Of a stretch of 64,000 bases of DNA, positions 53,860 to 64,000 are shown piece after piece. Every line of letters begins with the position of its first letter. The first letter of the stretch is position 1. The stretch comes from Chondrosia reniformis (taxonomy: Eukaryota > Porifera > Demospongiae > Chondrillida > Chondrillidae): contig OX359189.1 in NCBI GenBank assembly GCA_947172415.1, positions 4,850,501 to 4,914,500 on the forward strand, read 5' to 3'. The notes below the pieces were generated by a model that searched no databases, was not told the DNA's origin, and worked only from the letters and a program-made list of their open reading frames with translations. The position numbers were made by a program, and so were the translations under genes.

Positions 53860-55200
53860 TAGTTTCACTATAGATGCATGCAAATACATACCTAGAGAAG
53901 TTGATTCTAAAACTGAGAAACTTGGCTATGGTGTACAGATTGAGTCACACTGTACTGTAAAGACACATCCTATTAATGCCAATGGCTAATTTTAAAGGAC
54001 AACACCATAAAACCTATGCCTGCCTGCATTAGCTCAACAGGTAAATAAGGCAGTCGTTCAAAAATCAGGTGAAAAGGACTCATGCTGGGTAGTGTTGTAC
54101 ACAAACAGGCAGGTGTCTAAATACTCATCCCAGACTTCTTTCTTCCCTTCTACATACTTAATCAACTTTTTCTGGTTAAATATTTCGTCTAGTCCATTTG
54201 CCTAAATACATATACAGTATACATGCATGAAACTATACACTCTGCCGTTCCCATGCACCCTACATCATTATATCATGCATCACAAACTTGAATATACATA
54301 GTGCATAAATGGGTGATATGCAGTAGTAAGTGCAATGGGGTACGCAATTATATTCAGCTTTTTATGATGTGCATGAATTTATTTTGTATTACTAAAAGGA
54401 AAGCTTCAGGTACTCTATAGTGCAAGGTTCTTAAAGAGACCAATTATAATGTAGTGTGAGAGTCAGTGCCTTGGCTATGAAGGCTCAATTCCACCTGTGG
54501 CTGTGTGGAGTCCTTCAGTGATCCAATCAATATCATGTGGATCTATAGTAAAGGTAGACAGTCGTTATCCCCAAACCACATAGTTCCTCTAGTTTTGGAC
54601 ACTGGCAGTTTGACTACACCCTTACAAAAAGGTAATTCCTTGTTATCTGTACATATTAATTAGGTTAAATTTCAAATTCAGATTGTGCATTCCTTCATTT
54701 ACTACATCACTGAACACAGATTCCAAACAAAGAGATAGCCTACTAGTACCTGGTGTAAAATGCATGTACAGAATTCAAACTTGTCATATGGCAAAGTTTG
54801 GAATATGTACAGCTACAGAAGAAAAGGACTTCATTCAATGTGTAGATTGCTTAAAATGAAGTCACTATCAATGTTTGGGACTAAAGAAACATGCTGTTTC
54901 CGAGAAGATTACTTGCTGCAAGCCTTCAAAATCAGAATCCACAACAATGTATATGTACAGTATATTCCCTACAACATACAGTCCAACACAAAATGGATAT
55001 TAGCCGGATATTGTACTCACTATAGACTGTAGGACCAACCGTATATCAATTACAGAATGGGTTGCTTACATTAATTTATCTTTGGTACCCTATATAGCAT
55101 GCTAAATAAGGATACTTTACATTCCATACGTACTTCTTCCATGCACACAAATAACTACCAAAGCTAACTGTACATTGTTCCTGCATTGGAATTCATACTT
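53860..55200. other. No gene recognised
   Basis: AT-rich; frames at 54760-55032 are unassigned. Confidence 0.3.
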
Positions 55201-55219
55201 ATACACAGAATTCTAAACT

Positions 55220-55600
55220 GACCAGGAGCGAAAGTGGAAGCTAATGCTGCATTTCGTTATTCAGACCTAGCAAGCCTTATTGGTGAAAATTATATATCTG
55301 GAGAAGTTATCGACTATAATGCATTGTGAGTATATATAAACAAGCACTTATAGTTCACTTTAAATTATACATTAACTGCTTCATACCTTTGTGTAGCTGT
55401 CTTTCAAGGACATATCCAGTACAGGAAATGACATTTTTATCCTACAAAGTTTGGCAAAAATTAGTCGTCCAGGTTCTCACTTTTCTGTAGTGCCAAATGA
55501 TAGAAAGCTTATAGTGCCACTTTTATATAAAGTGCACCACTTTTACACAATAAACACACATGCTGCGAATAATAATTACAGGAAGGGATATGTGTTACCT
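55220..55600 (+). pseudogene. Possible Ulp1-like protease exons, decayed
   Basis: Block 1 (55220-55328) reads FRYSDLASLIGENYISGEVI and ends at a donor GCATT/GTGAGT. Block 2 (about 55398-55570) reads LSFKDISSTGNDIFILQSLA and PNDRKLIVPLLYKVHHFYTI. The pattern W/I-x-x-x-VID and LIVPL-x-x-x-HHF is reminiscent of transposon-linked C48 proteases, but the Asp and Cys blocks were not found. Confidence 0.25.
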
Positions 55601-55902
55601 ATCTGTTTAAAGTTAGTCATATATACAATGCATGCAGACAAAAATACATCAAACATCATGTGACCCTGCTTTTCCATGCAGCTAGCATTGATTGTGGCTT
55701 TGCTACTCCCAGAAGAGAAAAAGTATATAAATAATTGATCATACATACTAACATACAACATATTTAGACCGTATAATAAAAGATGTCCATATAGACGACC
55801 TGCGAAATTACATCACAAAATATCACCAAACATGGCGTTTTCCGGATATGTTGGCCAAAGCTGTTGGCTATACTACTACCATCATTATGATTAACGTAAA
55901 CA

Positions 55903-56490
55903 ATGGACGTAGCTCAATCGATTTTGAAGTTAGAACAATCCGCAAGTGAAATTGAGTTGTTGAATGTCCTTCGCAAGTTAACAGTACCAGCACTGAAGAT
56001 CTTATGCAAAGATAATAAAGTCAAATCTTCAGGAAATAAAGCCGAAATTATCGGTCACTTGATAACTTGCTGGAAGAGAGTATGCTATGTACAGCTAGCA
56101 GATTCAAAAGATTTAGCACATTCAACATCGAGTGCAAATTTGACTTTTTGGATAGAATTACTTCGTTGACTAAAGATATTTCATTTCTGAGGGACTTTAT
56201 GTTTGTACAATTGCATAAATATCTCATTAATAACAAGGAAAAGACATTTGATAAGGAAAGTATGAAAGTGTTTAAATCCTTAAAGGCCTACAGATACTTT
56301 GCAGATGGATTAGTAAGAACTGTTAAGGCTTACTATACTGAAGAAGACCAAATTGTGATCAAAGGATATTGCTACCCTTCCCTGACGGCAAAGACAGTGT
56401 ACGTGATATTAAAATCTAATGGTGATGTTATTTCAGGGACTTGCTAATGCATAGCTGGTAAAGGTGGGGCCTGCAGTCATGTAGCAGCCT
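55903..56490 (+). pseudogene. SAP and SWIM zinc-finger gene, truncated
   Basis: ATG 55903 opens a SAP-like helix-extended loop-helix (LNVLRKLTVPALKILCKDNK, then SSGNKAEIIGHLI). After a frameshift near 56100 the protein continues (SFLRDFMFVQLHKYLINNKE, RYFADGLVRTVKAYY) to a SWIM finger GTC*CIAGKGGACSHVAALLF, where TAA at 56445-56447 replaces the residue between the first two Cys. This SAP-SWIM arrangement commonly precedes a YqaJ-type nuclease in sponge and cnidarian multicopy genes. Here the sequence stops at about 56500 where a Penelope-like 3' end begins, so the nuclease part is missing. Confidence 0.7.
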
Positions 56491-56499
56491 TATTATTTT

Positions 56500-56830
56500 T
56501 CTACACCAGGAGGAGGATCATTGAACCCATCCACATCAAGGAGCAGAAGGTCACCTCCAACCTTGACTGTGGTCGATCCCTCAATTCAGTATGGCACCCC
56601 CTCATCTAATATCCTGTCATTTGATTTAATTTATTCACTAATTATCACATTTTTATCATTTTTTATCATTTAATTTATTCTGACATCACAAATCATTCCC
56701 TGTCACCCACACCTATTTTAGGAAGTGTTTCTTTCAGACGTTTCAGTTTGTTTTTATACCAGTTGAGAAAGGTCCTCGGATCGAAACGTCCTGGAAATTA
56801 AAAGAATTGTTCATTGTGTATTCCAGTCGC
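56500..56830 (+). mobile_element. Penelope-like element, 3' end (5'-truncated)
   Basis: The frame RRIIEPIHIKEQKVTSNLDC, then GRSLNSVWHPLI, TAA (56607-56609), is the end of the GIY-YIG endonuclease of Penelope-like elements (E-x-I-x-I-K, LN-D, L-x-x-W). The following 200 bp contain the degenerate hammerhead at 56759-56794, a known feature of Penelope termini. 5' truncation is the rule for these elements. It joins the SWIM gene directly. Confidence 0.7.
56759..56794 (+). ncRNA. Degenerate Penelope-type hammerhead ribozyme
   Basis: Stem I CCAG/CTGG; core TTGAGAA where CTGATGA is expected; stem II GGTCC/GGATC; GAAA; then CGTC, the minimal stem III typical of Penelope hammerheads that act as dimers. 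Three core changes should make it inactive. Confidence 0.55.
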
Positions 56831-57604
56831 TGCGATTACGCTCAATAACTATCTATAACCACATTTGATGATAATGGAATTGTATTGCAAGCAGGAGAAA
56901 TAACAGGTGTCACTTGAGTTGGAGAAGGTGTTGATGTTATATGTGGCTGTGAAAAACTACTTAGTTCTGGAGAACAGGGTTGTAAAAGACAATCTAGGCC
57001 AGATTCAAGCTGAATTTTGGCTTCATCTAAAGCATTGTGCTGCAATGATTGAACTACATCTTCATCACTGTCTGCAAGGCTTATATCAGAATTCTCCCAG
57101 TCAGGATCTATGGCGCAATATTAGTGTCACAAATAGAGGGTATATACATTACAATTAGAGAGTATATACATCACAACTAGAGGGTATATACACCTATATA
57201 CACCTTTCATTTGGGTGTGTACATCTTTCATTTGGGTGTGTACACCTTTCATTTGGGTATGTATTTTTTAATTGGGTGAGCACGTGTGAGCATTCTGTTT
57301 GGGTGTATAACATCAAGAATTAATCGCTCTCTGTGAAATCGCACATGGGCCTGTAACAAATAACTTGTGACGTGACCATTTTAGACGCAAGGACTCCAGT
57401 CGACGAAATAGCGCTATAGGAGTGTATAATTTTATCTAATTTTAGGTGGTCCCGCAGCACATTGTCCCGAACATGCTGTGTTGAGAAAACCTGCTCATGC
57501 GCTGTCTATATACGGACACATGCTTTCTCTATTTCGTGTTAATTTTTGCTTTCTCTATTGTTATTAATTGCTTTCTGTCTTCTGTTCTGCTCAGTTTTGG
57601 TGAA

Positions 57605-57962
57605 GATAAGTTTTCTTTCAGTGAAATGTAAGTTTGCATCGAGAATGTAGTTAGTTTATCAACATTTATTCACTCTAACTGCTGCAGTGCGAAGTGATAA
57701 GGCGATTCTTATACTTTTTTGTTTTAGTATAATGGATTCTGAAGAAGTACAAACAACGGGGGAGCTTTTGCGAAGGGCTATGGCACAACTAGATCGATTT
57801 AGTGACACAAGAAATAGTAACTTTAAATTATTAAGTACATTTACAAGTAAATTTATTTATAAAATCTTGGATGCATTTGCTTATACAGTACAAAACAGAA
57901 AAAAATTGACGTATTACGCCAAAGCGTATACATTTTTATCTACGGCCGTAGTTAAGGCGTAG
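57605..57962 (+). CDS. Small ORF with 5' intron, unknown function
   Basis: A donor-like AAAT/GTAAGT near 57627 and an acceptor TTGTTTTAG at 57728 frame an ATG at 57732. The ORF has 76 codons (MDSEEVQTTGELLRRAMAQL, then SDTRNSNFKLLSTFTSKF, ending AVVKA). No domain is recognised; it could be the first coding exon of a larger gene that is not otherwise seen. Context is spacer between repeats. It is one of few candidates for non-transposon coding sequence. Confidence 0.35.
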
Positions 57963-58127
57963 ACACATACGTACGTAATATATTACCGTAGATTGAATAA
58001 GCACTTATTTTATATGCAAATGCAATTGACGGCGTTCGAGAAGCTTTTGGTAATGGTTCGTTCTAATTTTGTGGACACGTAAACGTTCAGAATCGTTAAG
58101 ATTACAACTAAATATAAGTCCAACCAA

Positions 58128-58195
58128 GCGGCCAAGTAATTCGAGCGCAGGGGGCACGAGTTTTTTAACTTGAAATACTTGTTCAATACGAACTA
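58128..58195 (+). repeat. ~70-bp dispersed palindromic repeat, copy 2
   Basis: CCAAGTAATTCGAGCG, GGGGGCACGAG, TTTTTTAACTTGAAATACTTG; related to 15508-15578 and 61470-61545. Confidence 0.65.
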
Positions 58196-58542
58196 CTTTT
58201 TGCTTGTTCAGAAACCATGCACTATACACGTTAACTATTTATCGCTGCGTCATCTTGGCTTTCAACGTGCTTCGTAAACTCATTAGACATCGAGACGTTT
58301 TTGACGAGATTTATTCCTTGATTCTGATTAATATCACACCTAGGAGAAGTACATTACTCCGAGCGAGAATACTGAACAATTAACACGTCTTTCATTATTT
58401 CAACTTTGTCGATTAATACTACTTTAGTATGCCCGTAGCGATAACCATAAGAGAGGCGTAGCAAATTTATTCTACACCTGTAGATAAACCGTAGGAAGAT
58501 ATGTAGGCGCTTACATAATGTGCACGTATATTGTCAACTTTT

Positions 58543-58845
58543 TAGGGCGCCACAGGCGCCCTTATATTGTTTTCAGAAATTATGTTAACGTATGGCTTCC
58601 TGTTCGTAGTCTTGTATATATATATATACAGTGCAAGTTAATATATATATATATATCTGTCAAAAAATGGCCGACCTTCGGCTAGATTTCGTTTTCTAGC
58701 TTAAAAGTAGCTTTCTCTTCCTTAGCGTCGAACATTGAACCATCGAAAGGGATTTAAAAACCACCTTTACTCATACTATGTAACGTTTTCTACGAGATAG
58801 GCTCTTGAAATTGATGGCATACAAAAGTCTACCGGAATTGGAACC
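58543..58845 (+). repeat. ~300-bp dispersed repeat family C, copy 1
   Basis: From GGGCGCCACAGGCGCCC through TTATGTTAACGTATGGCTTC and CTTTCTCTTCCTTAGCGTCG to about 58845. It matches 61154-61460 in direct orientation at about 85%. This copy contains an extra TA microsatellite (58615-58665). Confidence 0.85.
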
Positions 58846-59016
58846 AGATATTAGCAGTGGGAAACCACCTCTTGGTTTAGAAGAGGTTTGCCAGCTGTAA
58901 TCTGTCGGTTTGACCTTTGTGTTTGAAACTGTGGCTTTTAATCGCTTTCTTAAGGGATAAATGAAGCAACATAAGAAAAGTTTGCAGGTGAATGTTGTTA
59001 GAAAAATTAGGATTAC

Positions 59017-59770
59017 TTCGGCCGGAAAAGGACTTATTGCATAGAGATGTTCTCTACTTGAGTTGAATTGGATATGCCCTAAGTTAGCCAGCAGTCCTGT
59101 AATAAACTTTACGCTTTACCTAAATCGTTTACAAGGACTTATTGTATAGAGTTTATAAGCGATGTTGTCTACGTGAGTTGAAGACGAACCCTGACGCCTA
59201 GGTAGCATACTTTCTTGTCTTGAAAAAGTACTCGCCTTGCTGTAAGAAGGTAAAGAAAACCTTTCTTTCAAGTTAGGCTGTCATTTCAGAGCCCACTTTA
59301 CCTTACTTTTGCAACATGTGTACTTAAGATTTTAAATTAATTAAATTCGGCCGGACAAGGACTGACTGCATAGAGATGTTCTCTACGTGAGTTGAATTGG
59401 ATGTGCCCTAAGTTAGCCAGCAGTCCTGTAATAAACTTTACGCTTTACCTAAATCGTTTATAAGGACTTATTGTATAGAGTTTATAAGCGATGTTGTCTA
59501 CGTGAATTGAAGACGAACCCTGACGCCTAGGTAGCATACTTTATTGTCTTGAAAAAGCACTCGCCTTGCTGTAAGAAGGTAAAGAAAACCTTTCTTTTAA
59601 GTTAGGCTGTCATTTCAGAGCCCACTTTACCTTACTTTTGCCACATGTGTACTTAAGATTTAAATTAATTAAATTCGGCCGGACAAGGACTTATTGCATA
59701 GAGATGTTCTCTACATGAGTTGAATTGGATGTGCCCTAAGTTAGCCAGCAGTCCTGTAATAAACTTTAGA
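59017..59770 (+). repeat. ~328-bp tandem repeat, 2.3 copies
   Basis: TTCGGCCGGA starts at 59017, 59346 and 59674 (periods 329 and 328); copies differ at few sites. Each unit contains two related sub-units that begin AAGGACTTATTG and share GATGTT(C/G)TCTACGTGAG, so an earlier internal duplication preceded the larger one. Confidence 0.93.
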
Positions 59771-60261
59771 GTAAGTGATTGAAATTCGGACACCAGGTCA
59801 AATCGGACACTTGTACAACTGCCTCTAAAGCCTAAACGAGGTTTCTTGTGCATGATCTCATACCTCGTGGTCCTGCTAATTTGCTGACCAACTTTGGTAC
59901 GCTGAGCTTTAGCAACACGGGAGCAAAGCACCATTAACGACGATGTCCGGATATAGGGAACATCGGACATATTAACTAAGCGTCGGACAAAAGCGATTTT
60001 CTTCTACTTAAGACTCACAAAATTGCTCTCCTTACACACTTAAACTTATTTTCGCGATAGGAAACCAATTTAACGCCACGTGGGCGGTTAAGCTTGACTG
60101 GATGATGTCATTAAAATGGAGGGCGAAAGTTGTCGATTAGATTTCTAAGCTGAAAATTAACCTTTGACCTGTACCGAAGTTTCTTCGAGCATTTACTACG
60201 CATGCACAAAAGATTTGCATGCCTCCCTTGCGGTTTTTAACGTTTTTCATATGAAAATTTT
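59771..60261. other. No gene recognised
   Basis: Single-copy AT-rich sequence; a minus-strand frame at 59970-59665 has no recognisable content. Confidence 0.35.
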
Positions 60262-60590
60262 CTGCCTGGTAGGTTAGTCCCAGTTTTCTCACACTGCCTC
60301 TAATCGTTTTGTTTAAATTATCTAACGGATTCCCATCTAACTGTAGATCCTAAAGGCTGTTTGTCACAAGTTAAGTCAGAGGTGTCTTTACTTGGTAGGT
60401 TAACAAAATAATCCTAATTTGTTCTTCACACTGCCTCTAATAATTTTGTTTAAATTGTCTAAATGTAGATCCTATAAAGACTGTTTGTTGTTGTTTGTCA
60501 CAAGTTAAGTCGGAGAGGTGTCTTTACTTGGTAGGTTAGAAAATTAGTCCTAATTGGTTCTTAACACTGCTTCTAATCACTAAACTTCAC
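60262..60590 (+). repeat. ~125-136-bp tandem repeat, 2.4 copies
   Basis: CTGGTAGGTTA/CTTGGTAGGTTA at 60266, 60391 and 60527, each followed by CACACTGCCTCTAAT and TGTAGATCCTA words. Confidence 0.9.
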
Positions 60591-61150
60591 AACCCTTTCG
60601 TTCAAGCATAAAAAGATTTTATATAGGTTAATTCACAGCTCTTGATTGCAGGATAAAAAGAAGTTTATTTTATGCATGCACATGCAACCTCAAATTAAGC
60701 TTCACAATCAGTCTCTACATATTATTTGCATTGTGGGAAAACTAGCTGCCTGATATATATATAGCTAATTAATTGTTGATCAGGGTCAAAAAACATCCAC
60801 AAATATATATCAATGAAATCACCTTTTTAGTATAATTTCATAGTATAATGCTTCTAAACACAATTTATTCCGAAAGAAATAATAAATATGCATAGAACGC
60901 AATCTGTGAAAATTAAGTCGCTTGAAATTAAGGAGCTATATGATATTACTATGACTACAAAGCATGCATGTCATATGGTTAATTGTGACAACAGAAACGC
61001 AGGTGTTAAGGTTAATTCCCAGTCTGCGATTATCTTATTAATTTTACCAATATTCCATGCAGTCCATGCACTATCTGGTCATTACTATATTATACAAATC
61101 ATTGACAATTAAAACTCTGCCAAGGACTCAGCATTATACTGCATGCACTT
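60591..61150. other. No gene recognised
   Basis: AT-rich spacer; the short frame at 60888-61112 is unassigned. Confidence 0.35.
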
Positions 61151-61153
61151 TCA

Positions 61154-61460
61154 TTTTTGGGGTGCCACAGGTGCCCCAATATTGTTTTCATAAATTATGT
61201 TAACGTATGGCTTCCTGTTCGTAACCTTGTATATATCTATCACCAAAATGGTGGACGTTCGGCTGGCTTTCGTTTTCTAGCTTAAAACTATAGCTTTCTC
61301 TTCCTTAGCGTCGAACATTAAACGAACGAAAAGGATTTAGAAACCACCTTTACTTATATTATGTAATGTAAAGCCTGCGTAAAAACGTTTTCTACAAGAT
61401 ATAGCCTTGAAAAATTTAAGGCAATCAAGCGACGGCCAGATGCGGTTAACCGGACATCTA
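61154..61460 (+). repeat. ~300-bp dispersed repeat family C, copy 2
   Basis: Begins GGGGTGCCACAGGTGCCCC; direct repeat of 58543-58845. It lacks the TA tract. Confidence 0.85.
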
Positions 61461-61469
61461 AAAACTACA

Positions 61470-61545
61470 AATAAGCCAAGTGGTTCGAGTTTGCTGGGGG
61501 CGCAAGGTGCCCCACAAGTTTTTTAAACTTGAACTACTTGTTTGT
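61470..61545 (+). repeat. ~70-bp dispersed palindromic repeat, copy 3
   Basis: CCAAGTGGTTCGAGTTT, GGGGGCG, GTGCCCCACAAG, TTTTTTAAACTTGAACTACTTG; the most complete foldback of the three copies. Confidence 0.65.
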
Positions 61546-61564
61546 TTAAACATTTGTTTTTTAG

Positions 61565-62308
61565 ATGTTACCTCTTAGCCAAAGAGTGCTGTATTCCAAT
61601 TCTGCATGTGAAGTAGAGCATAAGCCTCTAAATGTGTTGCCATCTAGGCAAGGACGTGATAAAGCATGGGATTCCGAAAAGCTAGAAAGAGCTGTTAAGG
61701 CTGTTTGTTGCGATGGAGCCACTATATACAACAAGCTGCCGAAGCTTATGGTATCCCGAAGAGTACGCTTGATGACCGAATTAGTGGAAAGATACTTGGT
61801 GGTGGTACAAATTCAAGGTACCTAACTGATGATGAAGAACAGGAACTTGTGTCCTTTATCATTGATTGTGCCACTATTGGGTATGCAAAGACGGTAAAGG
61901 AGATTCTTGCGGTAGTTCAGCGGATTCTGGCAGCTCGAGGGACTTATCGTCCTATTTCTTATGGTTGGTGGGAAGCCTTCAAAAAGAGGCACCCTAATCT
62001 CTCCCTTATAGGATCCCTGCTTCCTTATCAAAGCCAAGGGCAATGGCCTCAAACAGGGCTGTATTAGATCATTATTTTGATATTTTAGAAGAAACGTTAG
62101 TAGAAAATAATTTGAAAGACAGTCCTTGCCAAATCTATAACATGGATGAAAGCGGTATGCCTCTTGCGCCTAAGCCTTTAGAGACAATTCATGAAAAAGG
62201 AACAAAAAACGCAATTACCATGACATCTTCAGCGAAGACCCAAATTACCATTGTAACATGTGTCAACGCTGCAGGGCAATGTTTGCCCCCCATGCATATA
62301 AGTGGGTA
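61565..62308 (+). pseudogene. pogo/jerky-type transposase, N-terminal part and first DDE block
   Basis: An acceptor-like TTTTTTAG precedes ATG 61565. After a frameshift near 61705 the protein reads YIQQAAEAYGIPKSTLDDRI (psq/HTH type), SRYLTDDEEQELVSFIIDCA, SYGWWEAFKKRHPNLSL (second HTH), then after a shift near 62035 VLDHYFDILEETLVENNLKD, CQIYNMDESGMPLAPKP with catalytic Asp 1, and ITIVTCVNAAGQCLPPMHIS. It ends in a TAG at about 62306. The missing downstream part of the same protein lies directly after it on the other strand. Two frameshifts show it is dead. Confidence 0.8.
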
Positions 62309-62545
62309 GTATTTGGAGGCAGGACAAATAACAGCACCTAGCTGCTCCTCAGCGGCCATTGTAATGGCCTCAGGGGAATAATGAGAAGTATGGCCATCAA
62401 GTAAGATGAGTAATGGCCTTACAGGTGGTGCATAACGCAAAAAATGCCTCTTGAACCACTTCTCAAAGAGGTGTTGGTCCATCCAGCCTTTCCCTGAAAG
62501 ACCATATATGGTTCCAGGTACTTCTATTGTTAGTTCAGGTCTCAG
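62309..62545 (-). pseudogene. Inverted segment of the same transposase (second DDE block)
   Basis: The minus strand reads PELTIEVPGTIYGLSGKGWM, DQHLFEKWFKRHFLRYAPPV, then RPLLILLDGHTSHYSPEAIT with catalytic Asp 2, and EEQLGAVICPASKY. This is the stretch expected to follow PPMHIS in the plus-strand half, so about 240 bp have been inverted in place or copied in from another element. The third catalytic block was not found. Confidence 0.78.
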
Positions 62546-62621
62546 TTGCTTCCAATCCCAAATCTATACATGTGCATGTACATATATATCTATAGTATGT
62601 CTTTGTAACTCCTTTTTGTAG

Positions 62622-63816
62622 TTACTATGTTGGCCTGATGGGTGTGACAAAGAAAAAGGCTCCTTCCACCACCCTTAGGGGTGGGCGGAATGTCTCCACC
62701 AGAGGTGTCCTAAAACAGAAGAATGGTGTTGCCGGTAAGGAGAAAAACCTGCTTGCATATATATAAAGCATACTTAAGCTTTTGTTTATATAATTGGATC
62801 GTGATCAAGTGATCAGTTCTTGGATGTATATTTATACAATTTAGGTTTAGTGAGTTTTGTATAAAATGACCAGTTTCTGATAAATAATATAGATGTTGAC
62901 CAGGAGGGTGAACTATATAAGGCTACAGCAATCGAGGTTTCATGTGAAACTGATGAATCTGAATATACATCAGCAACATGGTGGCAAAAGGATTTAGATT
63001 TGACATCACAGGAGCGAGAAATATTGCTTTCTGGGTAAGAATTAAATGATCGTATCATTAATGCAGGACAGAAGCTGTTGAAAAATCAGTTTAATCATAT
63101 TCATAGGTTCCAAAGCACTCTTTTAGGATATCGGCTGAAATTTGAGCCAATATCAGTAAAGTTAGACAGTGTTCAGATATTTCATACAGGTATATGATTG
63201 ACTGTATATATGTGACATTGTGTAAATTATATACTCATGCATGCAGTCCTGCATTTTGTGTTATATATATTTTATATAGGAAGTATAAATCACTGGATTT
63301 GCATCTCAACAGTTGGTAGTAGAGGAATGATCCATGTTATGGACAGTCTAGGAACTTCTCTGCCCCTGAACAGAAAGAGTTTTGCAAATTTGCAAAGCCT
63401 ATTCTGTTGCTCCATCAAGTTCTCTGAAGGTCAAAAAGCTCTCAGTTCAGCAACAACAAGGTGCAGTGGACTGTGGGGTGTACTGCATTGTATATGCAAC
63501 CAAAACCTGCCTTGGAAATGATGTCACAAGTGTTGCTTTTGATCAAAAGAGAGCACGTAAACATTTGTTCCAGTGTTTTCAAGATGGCAAAATGAATGCA
63601 TTTACTAGAAGCCCCAGAACTGTTCAGCGAACTGTTAGCAAAATACAGAGTTTCAAACTCTACTGTGTATGCAGAATGCCTGCAGACTACGATACTGAAA
63701 TGGTACAATGCAGTGGATGTTGTAAACGCTGGTATCACTTTTCATGTGTGGGTGTGAAGTATCCAGTCCCTGAGATGTGGAAGTGCTCAAAATGCAAGCC
63801 TGCTGAATTTTTATGA
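62622..63816 (+). pseudogene. Ulp1-like cysteine protease fused to a PHD finger (transposon-linked)
   Basis: Exons 62622-62734 (GVTKKKAPSTTLRGG, donor GCCG/GTAAGG), 62893-63189 and 63280-63816 carry one protein. Exon 2 reads TWWQKDLDLTSQEREILLSG, TAA (63036-63038), then ELNDRIINAGQKLLKNQF, the usual Ulp1-type start in these genes. Exon 3 has INHWICIST (catalytic His), HVMDSLG (Asp) and, after a frameshift near 63365, QQQQGAVDCGVYCI (Gln and Cys). A C-terminal PHD finger follows: YCVCRMPADYDTEMVQCSGC, then RWYHFSCV and WKCSKC, ending FL at 63816. C48-family proteases of this kind are known as accessory genes of animal DNA transposons; the PHD could read histone tails. One stop and one frameshift only, so the copy is recent. 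Confidence 0.82.
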
Positions 63817-64000
63817 CTTAACCTTTCAATAGTAGACTGTTTTTGCTTAGCTATAACAAACAGAAACTATTATGTAAACTTATACTTTCTTACTTTATTT
63901 TGACTTTGACAGTGGCCGAAATTGCTTTTTAGTAATTGTGAGTGCCGCCGGCACTGCGATTTTTACTGGCGGCGTTCACAATTGTGTGTTTGCAAAGATT
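63817..64000. other. 3' flank, GC foldback near end
   Basis: After the stop, AT-rich sequence with GTGCCGCCGGCAC (63941) foldback and CAATTGTG words around it (AATTGTGAG and CACAATTGTG), a possible element terminus cut by the window edge. Confidence 0.35.

Noticed and set aside
62950..62985. CTGATGAATC within the Ulp1 gene
   Set aside because: Coding sequence; no GAAA or pairing stems.
63035..63106. Intron with donor GTAAGA and acceptor CATAG in the Ulp1 gene
   Set aside because: Removing it would delete the conserved LNDRIINAGQ block; reading through with one stop fits the family better.

Overview
The window reads as AT-rich nuclear DNA of an animal. Introns are short (about 50-200 nt) with GT-AG borders, and almost every recognisable coding region belongs to a transposable element. 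The mix (Merlin, MULE, Harbinger, piggyBac, hAT, pogo/Tigger, Tc1, EnSpm/CACTA, LINE, Penelope, Helitron-type helicase, SAP-SWIM and Ulp1-PHD fusions) fits an early-branching metazoan such as a demosponge. That placement is inference. No clearly intact single-copy host gene was found.

Layout. 0-4.5 kb: a LINE reverse-transcriptase tail, a decayed PIF/Harbinger transposase with a 137-bp tandem duplication, and a possible minus-strand promoter and first exon. 4.5-7.1 kb: a complete Merlin-type element with ~280-bp inverted repeats and a full-length transposase whose second catalytic Asp is Tyr. 7.1-11.9 kb: a 4.8-kb satellite built on a strict 7-bp register (21- and 14-bp units), whose variants are mostly CpG transitions. 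11.9-20.8 kb: a MULE with ~119-bp TIRs and a GTTAATTT target duplication. It carries a minus-strand multi-exon transposase gene (N-terminal Cys/His module, DDE core, SWIM and a CXXC-type zinc finger), two hammerhead-ribozyme folds on opposite strands, and a cargo exon that looks like a receptor cytoplasmic tail.

22-29.8 kb: piggyBac, integrase-core and LINE fragments, an unclassified DDE family, then a pogo/Tigger element (27961-29808) with TA duplications and two nonsense codons. 29.8-37.8 kb: an EnSpm/CACTA element (29814-37786, TAT duplication) with divergent genes: a Tnp2-like transposase with one in-frame stop, and a four-exon partner gene that is fully open (345 codons). The Tigger and CACTA elements lie side by side inside an older repeat whose uninterrupted relative is at 49.3-50.2 kb.

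38-50 kb: fragments of the DDE family, a Helitron-type DUF6570 region, a palindrome cluster, a decayed LINE, two hAT fragments in opposite orientation and a jerky/pogo fragment. 50-54 kb: a decayed Tc1 element and a 1.09-kb internally rearranged derivative with intact TIRs. 55.9-56.8 kb: a SAP-SWIM gene cut off by a Penelope-like 3' end that keeps a degenerate hammerhead. 57-61.5 kb: a small ORF and several tandem and dispersed repeats. 61.5-63.8 kb: a pogo/jerky-type transposase whose catalytic part is inverted, followed by an Ulp1-like protease fused to a PHD finger.

The points most worth a second look are the hammerhead folds inside the MULE, the CXXC domain on its transposase, the CpG-decay signature of the adjacent satellite, and the intact CACTA partner gene.
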